A stretch of DNA of 64,000 nt from Gaetbulibacter_B jejuensis (GCF_039524015.1 NZ_BAAAGF010000006.1:1-64000), one strand, 5' to 3'; positions 52,925-62,051 are shown, counted from the stretch's first letter. The notes: a model not told the origin generated them from the sequence alone. Program-made: numbers and translations.

Positions 52925-55189
52925 ATGGCATTTGATATTGACATGATTAAAAAGGTTTATACTAATATGGCCGAACGTGTAGATAAAGCACGTGAAGTTG
53001 TAGGTAAACCATTAACACTATCTGAAAAGATTTTATATTCTCACCTTTGGGATGGTAGTCCAGAAAAAGCCTTTGTAAGAGGTAAAGATTATGTAGATTT
53101 TGCTCCAGACCGTATTGCTTGTCAAGATGCAACAGCGCAAATGGCTTTATTACAGTTTATGCAAGCTGGTAAAGACAAAGTTGCTGTACCTACAACTGTA
53201 CATTGCGATCACTTAATTCAAGCAAAGCAAGGAGCAGCTGCCGATTTAAAACGAGCAAATGAAACGAGTAGTGAAGTATTTGACTTTTTAGCCTCTGTAT
53301 CAAATAAGTATGGAATTGGCTTTTGGAAACCTGGAGCTGGAATTATCCATCAAGTAGTTTTAGAAAATTATGCATTTCCGGGAGGAATGATGATTGGTAC
53401 TGATTCGCATACTGTAAATGCAGGAGGATTAGGTATGGTTGCTATTGGAGTTGGAGGTGCTGATGCTGTAGATGTAATGGCAGGTATGGCTTGGGAATTG
53501 AAATTTCCAAAGTTGATTGGTGTTAAATTAACAGGTAAATTATCTGGATGGACAGCACCAAAAGATGTGATTTTAAAAGTAGCTGAAATACTTACTGTAA
53601 AAGGTGGTACTGGAGCTATTGTAGAATATTTTGGTCCTGGTGCGACTTCTATGTCTTGTACAGGAAAAGGAACTATCTGTAATATGGGAGCCGAAATAGG
53701 TGCAACAACCTCTACGTTTGGTTATGATGAGTCTATGGAGCGTTACTTGCGTGCTACTGATAGAGAAGATGTAGCTGACGAAGCTAATAAAGTAAAAGCA
53801 CATTTAACAGCAGATCCTGAAGTGTATGCTAACCCTGAGCAATATTTCGATCAAGTTATTGAAATTAATTTATCAGAGTTGTTACCACACTTAAATGGGC
53901 CTTTTACTCCAGATTTAGCTACAGAAGTAGGAACAATGACCGAAAAAGCTAAGGCAAACAATTGGCCTATGAAGGTAGAATGGGGATTAATTGGTTCTTG
54001 TACTAACTCGTCTTATGAAGATTTATCAAGAGCATCCTCTATTGCACAACAGGCTTTAGATAAAAAATTAAAAACAAAAGCTGAATTTGGGATTAATCCA
54101 GGTTCTGAGCAAGTACGATATACAACTGAACGCGATGGTATCTTAGAGATTTTTGAAAAACTAGATGCTACTATTTTTACTAACGCATGTGGACCATGCA
54201 TTGGTCAGTGGGCTCGTTATGAAGACCCTAAGAATGCGCCTAAAAACAGTATTGTGCATTCGTTTAACCGTAATTTTGCTAAGCGTGCTGATGGTAACCC
54301 AAATACACATGCATTTGTAGCATCGCCTGAAATGACTGCTGCCATTGCTATTGCAGGACGTTTAGATTTTAATCCATTGACTGATAAATTAATCAATGAA
54401 GATGGGGAAGAAGTGATGTTAGATGAACCAACAGGATGGGAATTACCACCTAAAGGTTTTGAGGTAAAAGAAAATGGATACGTAGAGCCATTAGCAGACG
54501 GAAGTGGAGTAGAGGTAATTGTATCTCCAACTTCTGAACGTTTAGAGCTTTTAACACCATTCAAGCCAATTGGAGATGAAATTAAAGGTGCAAAGTTATT
54601 AATCAAAGCACATGGAAAATGTACAACAGATCATATTTCTATGGCAGGACCTTGGTTGCGTTTTCGTGGACACCTAGATAATATCTCTAACAACTGTTTA
54701 ATTGGTGCTGTAAATGCATTCAATATGAAAACAAACATGGTTAAAAGTCAAATTACTGGAGATTATGCTGGTGTTCCTGATACACAACGAGAATATAAAG
54801 CTAAAGGCATTAAAACGATTGTAGTTGGAGATCATAACTATGGAGAAGGTTCTTCTCGTGAGCATGCTGCAATGGAACCAAGACATCTTGGTGTTGCTGC
54901 TGTAATTGTGAAATCTTTTGCGCGTATTCATGAAACCAACTTGAAAAAGCAAGGTATGTTAGGATTAACTTTTGCGAATGAAGCTGATTACGATTTAATT
55001 CAGGAAGATGATACGTTTAACTTCTTAGATTTAAACGAGTTTGCTCCTGACAAGCAATTAACTATTGAAGTTGTTCATGCAGATGGTAGTAAAGACACTA
55101 TAAAAGTGAATCACACCTATAACGAGGCACAAATTGCATGGTATAAAGCTGGATCTGCATTAAACCTAATTGCTGCAGAAAACGCATAA
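52925..55189 (+). CDS. Aconitate hydratase, mitochondrial type
   Basis: 754 residues, the length and order of mitochondrial-type aconitase: catalytic domains 1-3 first, swivel domain at the C-terminus. Motifs: GMMIGTDSHTVNAGGLGM, the Fe-S Cys in LIGSCTNSSYED and NACGPCIGQW, and GDHNYGEGSSREHAAM in the swivel domain. A second TCA aconitase of a subfamily distinct from AcnB, under its own transcription unit between two strong terminators. Differential use, for example under oxidative stress or iron limitation, is inferred from known AcnA/AcnB division of labour. Confidence 0.96.
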   Translation: MAFDIDMIKKVYTNMAERVDKAREVVGKPLTLSEKILYSHLWDGSPEKAFVRGKDYVDFAPDRIACQDATAQMALLQFMQAGKDKVAVPTTVHCDHLIQAKQGAAADLKRANETSSEVFDFLASVSNKYGIGFWKPGAGIIHQVVLENYAFPGGMMIGTDSHTVNAGGLGMVAIGVGGADAVDVMAGMAWELKFPKLIGVKLTGKLSGWTAPKDVILKVAEILTVKGGTGAIVEYFGPGATSMSCTGKGTICNMGAEIGATTSTFGYDESMERYLRATDREDVADEANKVKAHLTADPEVYANPEQYFDQVIEINLSELLPHLNGPFTPDLATEVGTMTEKAKANNWPMKVEWGLIGSCTNSSYEDLSRASSIAQQALDKKLKTKAEFGINPGSEQVRYTTERDGILEIFEKLDATIFTNACGPCIGQWARYEDPKNAPKNSIVHSFNRNFAKRADGNPNTHAFVASPEMTAAIAIAGRLDFNPLTDKLINEDGEEVMLDEPTGWELPPKGFEVKENGYVEPLADGSGVEVIVSPTSERLELLTPFKPIGDEIKGAKLLIKAHGKCTTDHISMAGPWLRFRGHLDNISNNCLIGAVNAFNMKTNMVKSQITGDYAGVPDTQREYKAKGIKTIVVGDHNYGEGSSREHAAMEPRHLGVAAVIVKSFARIHETNLKKQGMLGLTFANEADYDLIQEDDTFNFLDLNEFAPDKQLTIEVVHADGSKDTIKVNHTYNEAQIAWYKAGSALNLIAAENA

Positions 55190-55210
55190 ACATTAATGAA
55201 ATGAATACTA

Positions 55211-55243
55211 AAACTCCTGAAGGTTCTTCAGGAGTTTTTTTTG
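55211..55243 (+). terminator. Aconitase terminator
   Basis: A perfect 12-bp stem AAACTCCTGAAG / CTTCAGGAGTTT, loop GTT, followed by a T-rich tail. Confidence 0.93.
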
Positions 55244-55310
55244 TTTTGTATGTAAGGATAAAGCAAGTGCTTTCGACTGAATTTGATAACTAACACAATT
55301 CAAGTATATT

Positions 55311-55982
55311 ATGAAATCAGTTTGGTTTTTCGAGGATGTTAACTTGTTTAAAATACTGTGTCCTCATAAGTTTAAAGCATATAGAAAATCTCACGAGTTT
55401 ACTTCTTATAAAAAGCAAGATTATATCTATTTTGAAGCTGATAATTCTAACAAGGTATTTCTTATAGAAAAAGGTAAAGTAAAGATTGGTTATTACAGCG
55501 AATCAGGAGACGAAGTAGTAAAAGCTATTTTAACTAAAGGAGAACTCTTTGGAGAAAAAGCCATTTTGGGAGAACGTATGCGAGATGAGTTTGCTCAGTC
55601 TATAGACAATGAAACTTCTATTTGTCCAATAGGTGTCGATACGATGCATACTTTAATGCGCGATAATGAAACCTTTAGTTTTAGAGTGTATAAGCTTATT
55701 GGGTTTAGATTTAAAAAACTAGAAAGACGTTTACAGTTGTTATTGTTTAAAGACTCAAAAACTAGACTTATGGAGTTTTTAGAGGAATTGTGTGATGAGT
55801 ATGGTTATGACTGTAAAGACACAGGAAATAGAGTGATAAAACATCCATACACCCAAAAAGATATGGCGTCACTTATAGGAACTTCTAGACCAACACTAAA
55901 TGTGCTTTTAAACGAATTGAAGGAAGAACATTTAATTGATTTCAATAGAAAAGAGATAAGATTATTGAAAAAAATTGCCTAA
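55311..55982 (+). CDS. Crp/Fnr family transcriptional regulator
   Basis: 223 residues. A cNMP-binding beta-barrel (about 20-140; GEKAILGER) is followed by a dimer helix and a C-terminal winged HTH with PYTQKDMASLIGTSRPTLNVLLNELKEE (recognition helix SRPTLNVLL, about 187-195). No Cys cluster for an Fnr-type Fe-S centre is evident at the N-terminus; there are single Cys at about 17. The effector is unknown. A perfect 20-bp palindrome begins at its stop codon. Confidence 0.92.
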   Translation: MKSVWFFEDVNLFKILCPHKFKAYRKSHEFTSYKKQDYIYFEADNSNKVFLIEKGKVKIGYYSESGDEVVKAILTKGELFGEKAILGERMRDEFAQSIDNETSICPIGVDTMHTLMRDNETFSFRVYKLIGFRFKKLERRLQLLLFKDSKTRLMEFLEELCDEYGYDCKDTGNRVIKHPYTQKDMASLIGTSRPTLNVLLNELKEEHLIDFNRKEIRLLKKIA

Positions 55983-56000
55983 TGTTAGCTAGCTAACATT
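55981..56000. promoter_or_regulatory. 20-bp perfect palindrome after the crp gene
   Basis: aatgttagctagctaacatt is self-complementary over all 20 bases, overlaps the last two bases of the TAA stop and lies upstream of the 56053 gene. It could be a dimeric regulator site or, with the following TT-rich bases, a weak terminator. Confidence 0.7.
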
Positions 56001-56052
56001 TTATAATTTGTAGCTCTTTTAATTTTGGCATATAACCTTAAAAATTTATGCA

Positions 56053-56928
56053 ATGATTAAAAGAATGTTTTTAGCAGTAGTGCTGCTTTCAGTGTTAGTG
56101 GTGTCGTGTAGTGATGATGACGATAATACTACAAGTCCAAATTCGAATTTAACGTTAAACCTTAACGGATTGGAAGCTTTAGGTGACGATTATGTCTATG
56201 AGGGCTGGATTATTGTTGATGGTCAACCAGTATCAACAGGAACTTTTTCTAGTGTTACTTTTCCACAAACCTTTTCAGTTAACACAATGCAATTAAATGA
56301 AGCAACAATGTTTGTATTGTCTATTGAACCAGCTGTTGATCCTGATCCTGCTCCAGCAGCAACAAAAATTTTAGCTGGTGCTTTTACTGGAGATTTGGCA
56401 ATGGTGGATAGTAATAGTATAGTTGGTGACTTTAGCTCAGCTTCTGGTACTTATATTTTAGCAACACCAACAGATATGGATGATACTAATGAAGCTAGTG
56501 GTGTGTGGTTTTTAGACAATTCAAGTGGAAGTCCTATGACAGGTTTAAACTTACCAACATTACAAGATGGTTGGAAATATGAAGGTTGGGCAGTAATAGA
56601 TGGAACTCCTGTAAGTACAGGTACTTTTACATTGGTTGATGATTTTGATGATAACGCAACAACATCACCTTTTAAAGGAGATTCGGGAGATGGACCAAGT
56701 TACCCAGGAGAAGATTATTTACAAAATGCACCTACTGGATTAACTTTTCCAACAGATTTAAGAGGAACAACAGTAGTTGTTTCGGTTGAACCTTTTCCAG
56801 ATAATAGCCCAATGCCATTTACGCTAAAACCATTAGCTCACATGGTTCCAAATGATGCAATGACACATACAGTAATTAATTTAGGAGATGGACCTGTTGC
56901 TAGTTTATCAGGTTCTGTTACAAGATAA
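56053..56928 (+). CDS. Lipoprotein with duplicated anti-sigma (RskA C-terminal-like) domain
   Basis: 291 residues; lipobox VLVVSC (Cys19) followed by an Asp-rich stretch. Two copies of one domain: about 30-145 (YEGWIIVDGQPVSTGTF) and about 165-285 (YEGWAVIDGTPVSTGTF), each ending in a VVSVEP/LSIEP strand. The YEGW-xxDG-PVSTG pattern resembles the extracytoplasmic domain of RskA-like anti-sigma factors, but no sigma-binding or membrane part is present. It is likely a surface or periplasmic protein; function unknown. Confidence 0.82.
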   Translation: MIKRMFLAVVLLSVLVVSCSDDDDNTTSPNSNLTLNLNGLEALGDDYVYEGWIIVDGQPVSTGTFSSVTFPQTFSVNTMQLNEATMFVLSIEPAVDPDPAPAATKILAGAFTGDLAMVDSNSIVGDFSSASGTYILATPTDMDDTNEASGVWFLDNSSGSPMTGLNLPTLQDGWKYEGWAVIDGTPVSTGTFTLVDDFDDNATTSPFKGDSGDGPSYPGEDYLQNAPTGLTFPTDLRGTTVVVSVEPFPDNSPMPFTLKPLAHMVPNDAMTHTVINLGDGPVASLSGSVTR

Positions 56929-57017
56929 TTTATAGTTTAGAGTTTAATTAATTTATAGATTTGAAGCATGGTTTCAATTATGAGGCTATGCTTTTCTTGT
57001 GTTTGGATATTCTATTT

Positions 57018-57025
57018 TACCTTTG
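57018..57025 (+). promoter_or_regulatory. -7 box of the tlpA-like gene
   Basis: TACCTTTG fits TAnnTTTG and lies 19 bases before the start at 57045. A perfect TTTG is only 12 bases upstream; a CTTG at 56995-56998 has the right spacing. Confidence 0.4.
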
Positions 57026-57044
57026 AAAAAATATACAACAGCAA

Positions 57045-57608
57045 ATGACATTTAGAAAACTTAAAATAAGCAACATTGTTTTTTTAGTAATAATAGTTTT
57101 AATGCTTATTCCTCAAACAAGACAACCTATTCAAGTAGCAATTCAGTCTGTGATTTCAAAGTTTAGTCCTTCGGTTATTGATAAAGAAGACCGAAAAAAA
57201 ATAGAGTATTCTAGTTGGAATTTAAGAGATTTAAATGGCAACGAGTTTAATTTTAAGGACGCTAAAGGTAAAGTGGTGTTTGTAAATCTTTGGGCAACTT
57301 GGTGTCCTCCTTGTATTGCAGAATTTCAGTCTATTCAAGATTTGTATAATGATTATAACGAAAACGTTGTGTTTTTATTAGTTTCAGATGAATCTCCTGA
57401 AGTCATTAACGCATTCTTAGATAAAAAAGGGTATAATATTCAAATTTTTAATCCTTTGACCAAGTATCCTGAAGATCTTAGTTCAAGAAGTATTCCTAGA
57501 ACATTTATTATAGATAGAGAAGGATATCTTGTGGTTGATAAAAATGGAGCTGCTAATTGGAACAGTGATAAGGTTCGTGAACAGTTAGACGAATTGCTTA
57601 TTAAGTAA
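57045..57608 (+). CDS. Membrane-anchored TlpA-like thioredoxin
   Basis: 187 residues. One N-terminal membrane helix (about 10-24) is followed by a redoxin domain with LWATWCPPCIAEFQ (active CPPC, about residues 86-89) and SRSIPRTFIIDREG (cis-Pro region). Thiol-disulfide exchange in the periplasm. Its 3' end overlaps the convergent lycopene cyclase gene by 24 bases. Confidence 0.92.
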   Translation: MTFRKLKISNIVFLVIIVLMLIPQTRQPIQVAIQSVISKFSPSVIDKEDRKKIEYSSWNLRDLNGNEFNFKDAKGKVVFVNLWATWCPPCIAEFQSIQDLYNDYNENVVFLLVSDESPEVINAFLDKKGYNIQIFNPLTKYPEDLSSRSIPRTFIIDREGYLVVDKNGAANWNSDKVREQLDELLIK

Positions 57609-58286
57609 TTTTGACTGGAAAAACTCAGTTAACACTAAGTTGGTTAAAATTAAGGTAAAAGCATAAATACTGTCTTCAATTGGTATTGTAAAAAGTCTTA
57701 TGCCCAAATTTTCAGCATCATTATACCAAACCACTTCGTTTTCAATACAACTTCCTGTTAAAATTCCATTCACAATAAAAAAAGGAATAAGCATCACTAT
57801 AAAGGTTAAATAGTAGGTTCTAAGTAATTGTAAATTATACTTCATAACTAACAATAGAAGTATAACAGCATAACTAAAATTAACAAGAGTGTACCATTTG
57901 CTGTAAAAGAATATGCTCAAAAATAAAAAGAGTATAATTAAACAGTAACTAAGTTTTTTAGTAAAACCTTCAGATAGTTTTTTATCTGGAAAGTAATATA
58001 AAAGTGAATGGTGAGTAAACACACATGCATACGGAATACAAATAAAAAACAGCCATTCTTCAATAGGCAAACCAAGAAATTTTTGTCCTAAAAAATAGGT
58101 GTCGTTAAAACCCCAAAAACCATTTTGTGTAAATAATACATCCCAAGGAATGTAAAACAGCATAGTTATAACTATTGAAATAGCTAATGATTTCCAGTAT
58201 TTGTAAAACTTTAATTTTGGGTGAAAACTAAATAAAAAAGGAACAGATAACGAACCAATATTAAGAAGTAGGTATAAGTAGTTCAT
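57585..58286 (-). CDS. Lycopene cyclase domain protein (CrtYcd type)
   Basis: 233 residues with about seven membrane helices in two related halves. Half one has PWDVLFTQNGFWGFN and LPIEEWLFFICIPY; half two has the matching TIPIEDSIYAFTLIL. This is the fused arrangement of the heterodimeric CrtYc/CrtYd cyclases. It converts lycopene to beta-carotene in the membrane. Last gene of the leftward carotenoid cluster, 3 bases after crtZ. Confidence 0.92.
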   Translation of the reverse strand: MNYLYLLLNIGSLSVPFLFSFHPKLKFYKYWKSLAISIVITMLFYIPWDVLFTQNGFWGFNDTYFLGQKFLGLPIEEWLFFICIPYACVFTHHSLLYYFPDKKLSEGFTKKLSYCLIILFLFLSIFFYSKWYTLVNFSYAVILLLLVMKYNLQLLRTYYLTFIVMLIPFFIVNGILTGSCIENEVVWYNDAENLGIRLFTIPIEDSIYAFTLILTNLVLTEFFQSKLLNKQFV

Positions 58287-58289
58287 AAA

Positions 58290-58739
58290 TTACTTTTTGA
58301 AATACTTAAAAGGAACAAACAGCATTCCAAAGCATTCTCCATCACTTTTTCCTAAGTGTTTATGATGCATTTTATGTGCACGACGAATACCTCTAGCGTA
58401 CCAATTGTTAGCATTTCTAAAAAGCTTAAATCGCTGATGAATAAAAATATCGTGAACAATAAAATAGGTAGCTCCATAAGCAAAAATACCTAAGCCAATA
58501 GGTAAGCAAAACCAAACGTTTTCATAGCTCCATAAATAAAAGCAAACAATGCTTACAGCTGCATAAAACAAAAAGAAAGCATCATTACGTTCAAACCAAC
58601 TGTCATGATCTTTTCTGTGATGGTCTTTGTGCAAATGCCATAAAAATCCATGCATGATGTATTTATGGGTAAACCACGCCATAAATTCCATAAAGCAAAA
58701 TGTGCCTAAGAAAACTAATATCCAGTAAAGTGTTTGCAT
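58290..58739 (-). CDS. crtZ: Beta-carotene hydroxylase
   Basis: 149 residues, four membrane helices and the fatty-acid-hydroxylase His boxes: HKYIMH, HKDHH, HDIFIH and HKMHH. Non-haem di-iron enzyme hydroxylating the beta-ionone rings to give zeaxanthin. Between crtB and the cyclase gene, with gaps of 11 and 3 bases. Confidence 0.94.
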   Translation of the reverse strand: MQTLYWILVFLGTFCFMEFMAWFTHKYIMHGFLWHLHKDHHRKDHDSWFERNDAFFLFYAAVSIVCFYLWSYENVWFCLPIGLGIFAYGATYFIVHDIFIHQRFKLFRNANNWYARGIRRAHKMHHKHLGKSDGECFGMLFVPFKYFKK

Positions 58740-58750
58740 CGTTTTTAAAG

Positions 58751-59590
58751 TTACAATAAATTCAATTGATATTTAACATAACTCCTAGTTAAGAGTTCAA
58801 TTTTTTTAGAATTTGAAACCCTAATACGTGTAGACTTTATTTTAAGTGCAGGCGTTTTCTTGAGCTTTTTTAATAATTGGCTGTAATATCTGTAAGCCAT
58901 GAATACACCAAATTTAGCCTCAATTGGTAACTGTTTTATACCTTCCAAACCTTTGCTAAAATCTTCTTCAATATCATTAATTATATCTTGTTTTGATTGC
59001 TCGTCAAGTTTAGATAAATCAGCATTAGGAAAATAACTTCTGTTTAAATCTTCAAAATCGGCCTTTAAATCTCTTAAGAAATTTACTTTTTGAAAAGCAG
59101 AACCCAAACTCATAGCGCTATCTTTAAGTTTTTGGTATTTCTCTTCATCACCTTTAACAAATACCTTTAAGCACATTAACCCAACAACATCAGCAGAACC
59201 ATAGATGTATTCTTTAAACTCGTCTTGTGTTAAATAATCTGTTTTATGTAAATCCATTTTCATGCTTTTCATAAAAGCAGTGACAAGAGCTTTATCGATA
59301 TTGTATTTATGATACGTTTCTTGAAACGCATTTAAAATAGGGTTCAAGCTAATTTTATTGTGTATTGCTAGTTCTAAGTCTTTTTCAAACCAATGAAACA
59401 AAAACTCTTTATTGTAGTCGTGAAAAGAATCTACAATCTCATCAGCAAACCTTACAAAACCATAAATATTGTAAATGTCTTGACGAATGGATTTAGCAAG
59501 CATTTTTGTTGCTAATGAAAAAGAAGTGCTGTACGTTTTAGTGGTGATTTTACTGCACTCATGAGAAACAGTGTCAAATAGAGCTTTCAT
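58751..59590 (-). CDS. crtB: Phytoene synthase
   Basis: 279 residues. The two Asp-rich prenyl diphosphate-Mg motifs of squalene/phytoene synthases are visible: DEIVDSFHD (about 51-59) and FLRDLKADFEDLNRSYF (about 171-187). Condenses two geranylgeranyl diphosphates into phytoene. crtE is not in the window. Starts 2 bases after the crtI stop. Confidence 0.94.
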   Translation of the reverse strand: MKALFDTVSHECSKITTKTYSTSFSLATKMLAKSIRQDIYNIYGFVRFADEIVDSFHDYNKEFLFHWFEKDLELAIHNKISLNPILNAFQETYHKYNIDKALVTAFMKSMKMDLHKTDYLTQDEFKEYIYGSADVVGLMCLKVFVKGDEEKYQKLKDSAMSLGSAFQKVNFLRDLKADFEDLNRSYFPNADLSKLDEQSKQDIINDIEEDFSKGLEGIKQLPIEAKFGVFMAYRYYSQLLKKLKKTPALKIKSTRIRVSNSKKIELLTRSYVKYQLNLL

Positions 59591-59592
59591 AA

Positions 59593-61059
59593 TTAAAGAG
59601 AATGATGTTTGTTTATTAGTTCTGCAGCCAATTTCCCAGATATTAATGATGGTGGAACACCAGGTCCAGGAACGGTAAGTTGTCCAGTAAAATAAAGGTT
59701 GTTAACCTTTTTACTTTTTAATTTAGGTCGTAAAAATGCAGTTTGTAATAGCGTATTGGCCATTCCATAGGCATTTCCTTTATAGGAGTTATATTCTGAT
59801 ATAAAATCATTCACACAAAACGATTCTTTAAAAAGAATATCTTCTTTAACCGATTGAGAAGTTAATGCTTCAAATCGATTGATAATTTTATCAAAATAAC
59901 TACTTCGTAACGCTTCAGTATCCTCAAGCCCTGGAGCTAAAGGTATTAAAAAAATTCCAGCTTCTTTATCATTAGGAGCAGTAGAATTATCAGTTATTGA
60001 AGGAAAACTAGCATAGAATAAAGGTTTTTCTGGCCATTTAGGGTTATCATAAATAGCTTCGGCATGTGTGTCAAAGTCCACATCAAAAAACAAAGTATGA
60101 TGATTTACATTTTTTAGTTTTTTATTAAACCCAACATAAAATAGGAGTGAAGAAGGAGCAAAAGTTTTTTTGGTCCAATATGCTTCGCTATATTGCCTGT
60201 AGGACTCTTCTAGTAAAGTTTCGGTATGATGATAATCTGCACCACTTAAAACAATATCACAATTAATTATTTTGCTGCTGTTGGTAATAATGGTATTGGC
60301 TTTACCATTATCTACGAAAATCTTTTGAATTGGGTTTTCAGTTTTAATGGTAACACCAAGTTCTTTTGCTAGTTTTTCAAGCGCTAATATTACTTGGTAC
60401 ATACCTCCTTTTGGGTGAAAGGTGCCTAATCCAAAATCGGCATAATTCATAAAACTATAAAACGAAGGTGTGTCGCTTGGTTTAGCGCCTAAAAATAAAA
60501 CAGGAAACTCTAGAATTTGTACTAAGCGTTTATTGTTAAATGCTTTTCTAACATCTTTTTTAATAGTACCAAAAAACTGATTTAATTTTTTAGCTGTTTG
60601 TAAATTCACAAGCTCTAGAGGAGAAACTCCAGGGTTATATACCAAATCCTTGATGGCAATATTGTAGTTGTCTTCGGCTTGTTGAATGAACTTTTTAAGT
60701 TTTTTAGAGCTTCCTGGTTCTTCTTTTTCAAATGCAATACAGATTTTATCTAAAGTATCTTCAATGGTGATAAAATCATTTTTCCCAAAATAAACACTAT
60801 ATGCAGGATTGAGCTTTTCTAATTGATAATAGTCTTTAGGATGCTTATTGAAATCGCTAAAAAAGCGTTCAAACACATCTGGCATCCAATACCATGTTGG
60901 ACCAATATCAAATGTAAAACCATCTTTTATATATTGTCTAGCTCGACCACCTATGGTCTTATTTTTTTCGTAGATGGTTACGTCATAACCATACTTGGCT
61001 AAGTAACATGACGCAGCCAAAGACGAAAACCCAGAACCTATAATTGCAACTTTTTTCAT
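59593..61059 (-). CDS. crtI: Phytoene desaturase
   Basis: 488 residues. An N-terminal FAD Rossmann motif (IGSGFSSLAASCYLAKYG, about 7-24) is followed by GGRARQYIKDGFTFDIGPTW. The C-terminal FAD signature is NLYFTGQLTVPGPGVPPSL. Introduces the double bonds that turn phytoene into lycopene. First enzyme gene of the cluster, 45 bases after the merR-type regulator gene. Confidence 0.95.
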   Translation of the reverse strand: MKKVAIIGSGFSSLAASCYLAKYGYDVTIYEKNKTIGGRARQYIKDGFTFDIGPTWYWMPDVFERFFSDFNKHPKDYYQLEKLNPAYSVYFGKNDFITIEDTLDKICIAFEKEEPGSSKKLKKFIQQAEDNYNIAIKDLVYNPGVSPLELVNLQTAKKLNQFFGTIKKDVRKAFNNKRLVQILEFPVLFLGAKPSDTPSFYSFMNYADFGLGTFHPKGGMYQVILALEKLAKELGVTIKTENPIQKIFVDNGKANTIITNSSKIINCDIVLSGADYHHTETLLEESYRQYSEAYWTKKTFAPSSLLFYVGFNKKLKNVNHHTLFFDVDFDTHAEAIYDNPKWPEKPLFYASFPSITDNSTAPNDKEAGIFLIPLAPGLEDTEALRSSYFDKIINRFEALTSQSVKEDILFKESFCVNDFISEYNSYKGNAYGMANTLLQTAFLRPKLKSKKVNNLYFTGQLTVPGPGVPPSLISGKLAAELINKHHSL

Positions 61060-61069
61060 AAATGTTTAA

Positions 61070-61096
61070 CAAATATAAAAAAAGATTAAACAAAAT
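61070..61096 (-). promoter_or_regulatory. crtI promoter and possible operator
   Basis: On the minus strand TATATTTG (61070-61077) is a consensus -7 box 10 bases before the crtI start. The minus-strand motif ATTTTGTTTA (61087-61096) lies just upstream and recurs in front of the merR-type gene at 62016-62025. A TTTGTTAAA half-repeat also overlaps the -7 box. Confidence 0.5.
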
Positions 61097-61104
61097 AAAA
61101 ATAT

Positions 61105-61998
61105 TTATATTGAGTCTACTAAATTTTTAATGGAAGTGTAGCGTTTAATCTTTTTATTAATTGATGATTCGTCTATTTCTAAAGCTAATCTCCCTAAGAT
61201 ATGCAATTTGTTTTCTTTTTTTAATAATGTATCGTAAAAAGAACTGAGATAGTTGTCAATACTATCTGCGTCTGGTCTTATTGTGAAATAGGTTATAAAA
61301 TCTACATAATCATAATGAGTCAGTAAATCTTCAAGACTTTTGCTTGGTACACTTGCACCTAAATAGATAGTTTGATAACCTAATTTTGTTAGTTCAAAAT
61401 TCACAAACTGCAAACCGAGTTCATGAATTTCATTTTCAGGAAGAAATAAAGCATAAACTCTGTCATGTTTTTTTATTTCAGCAGTTTGAAATTGCTCAGT
61501 ATTAACTAATATTTTTTGCTTTATCAGTTCAGAAATAAAATGTTCTTGTGCAGGAGTTATTGTATTGGTTTGCCATAGAAAACCAATTTCTTCTAATAAA
61601 GGAATAAATACTTCATAGAAAATTTCTGAAAACGTTTTTTCTTCTTCTAAATTCTTAAATGTATTAATGAAAAGAGCTTTGTCAAAGTTTAGTGCAGCTA
61701 TCTTAAAAGTATTTAAAAGATGGTTTTCATTAGAAGAGATTGCAAGTTCCTTTGCTTTTTCAATAATTTCTTCAGGAGTTAGTTTTGCAATTTTTGAAAT
61801 CTTTAAACCATTATTATAAAGAGCAGTAATGTTTAAAAGCTTTTGTAGGCTTTCAATACTGTAAGTTCTAATATTAGTTTCAGTACGGTTGGGAGCTAAT
61901 AGGTTGTAGCGTTTTTCCCAAATACGTATTGTGTGTGCCTTGATACCCGAAAGGTGTTCAAGGTCTTTGATACTGAATTCGTTTTTAATGTTGTTCAT
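61105..61998 (-). CDS. MerR family regulator with B12-binding domain (CarH/LitR-like)
   Basis: 297 residues from ATG 61998; a start at 62022 would overlap the predicted -7 box. MerR HTH at the N-terminus (about 8-75, IKAHTIRIWEKRY), a four-helix module and a C-terminal Rossmann-type cobalamin domain. CarH-type motifs seen: Trp142-x9-Glu152-His153, and Glu190-x-His192-x-x-Gly195, a Glu variant of the DxHxxG lower-ligand motif. CarH/LitR proteins repress carotenoid genes in the dark and release DNA when light breaks the adenosylcobalamin bond. The location directly upstream of crtI fits that role. Confidence 0.9.
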   Translation of the reverse strand: MNNIKNEFSIKDLEHLSGIKAHTIRIWEKRYNLLAPNRTETNIRTYSIESLQKLLNITALYNNGLKISKIAKLTPEEIIEKAKELAISSNENHLLNTFKIAALNFDKALFINTFKNLEEEKTFSEIFYEVFIPLLEEIGFLWQTNTITPAQEHFISELIKQKILVNTEQFQTAEIKKHDRVYALFLPENEIHELGLQFVNFELTKLGYQTIYLGASVPSKSLEDLLTHYDYVDFITYFTIRPDADSIDNYLSSFYDTLLKKENKLHILGRLALEIDESSINKKIKRYTSIKNLVDSI

Positions 61999-62015
61999 CT
62001 TTTGCTTAAAAAAAC

Positions 62016-62027
62016 TAAACAAAATTA
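62016..62027 (-). promoter_or_regulatory. -7 box of the merR-type gene with shared motif
   Basis: TAATTTTG on the minus strand (62020-62027) fits TAnnTTTG and is embedded in ATTTTGTTTA (62016-62025), identical to the motif before crtI. It suggests autoregulation. No -33 box is clear. Confidence 0.45.
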
Positions 62028-62051
62028 ATAAAAAAGAAGTAATTTAAAAAG

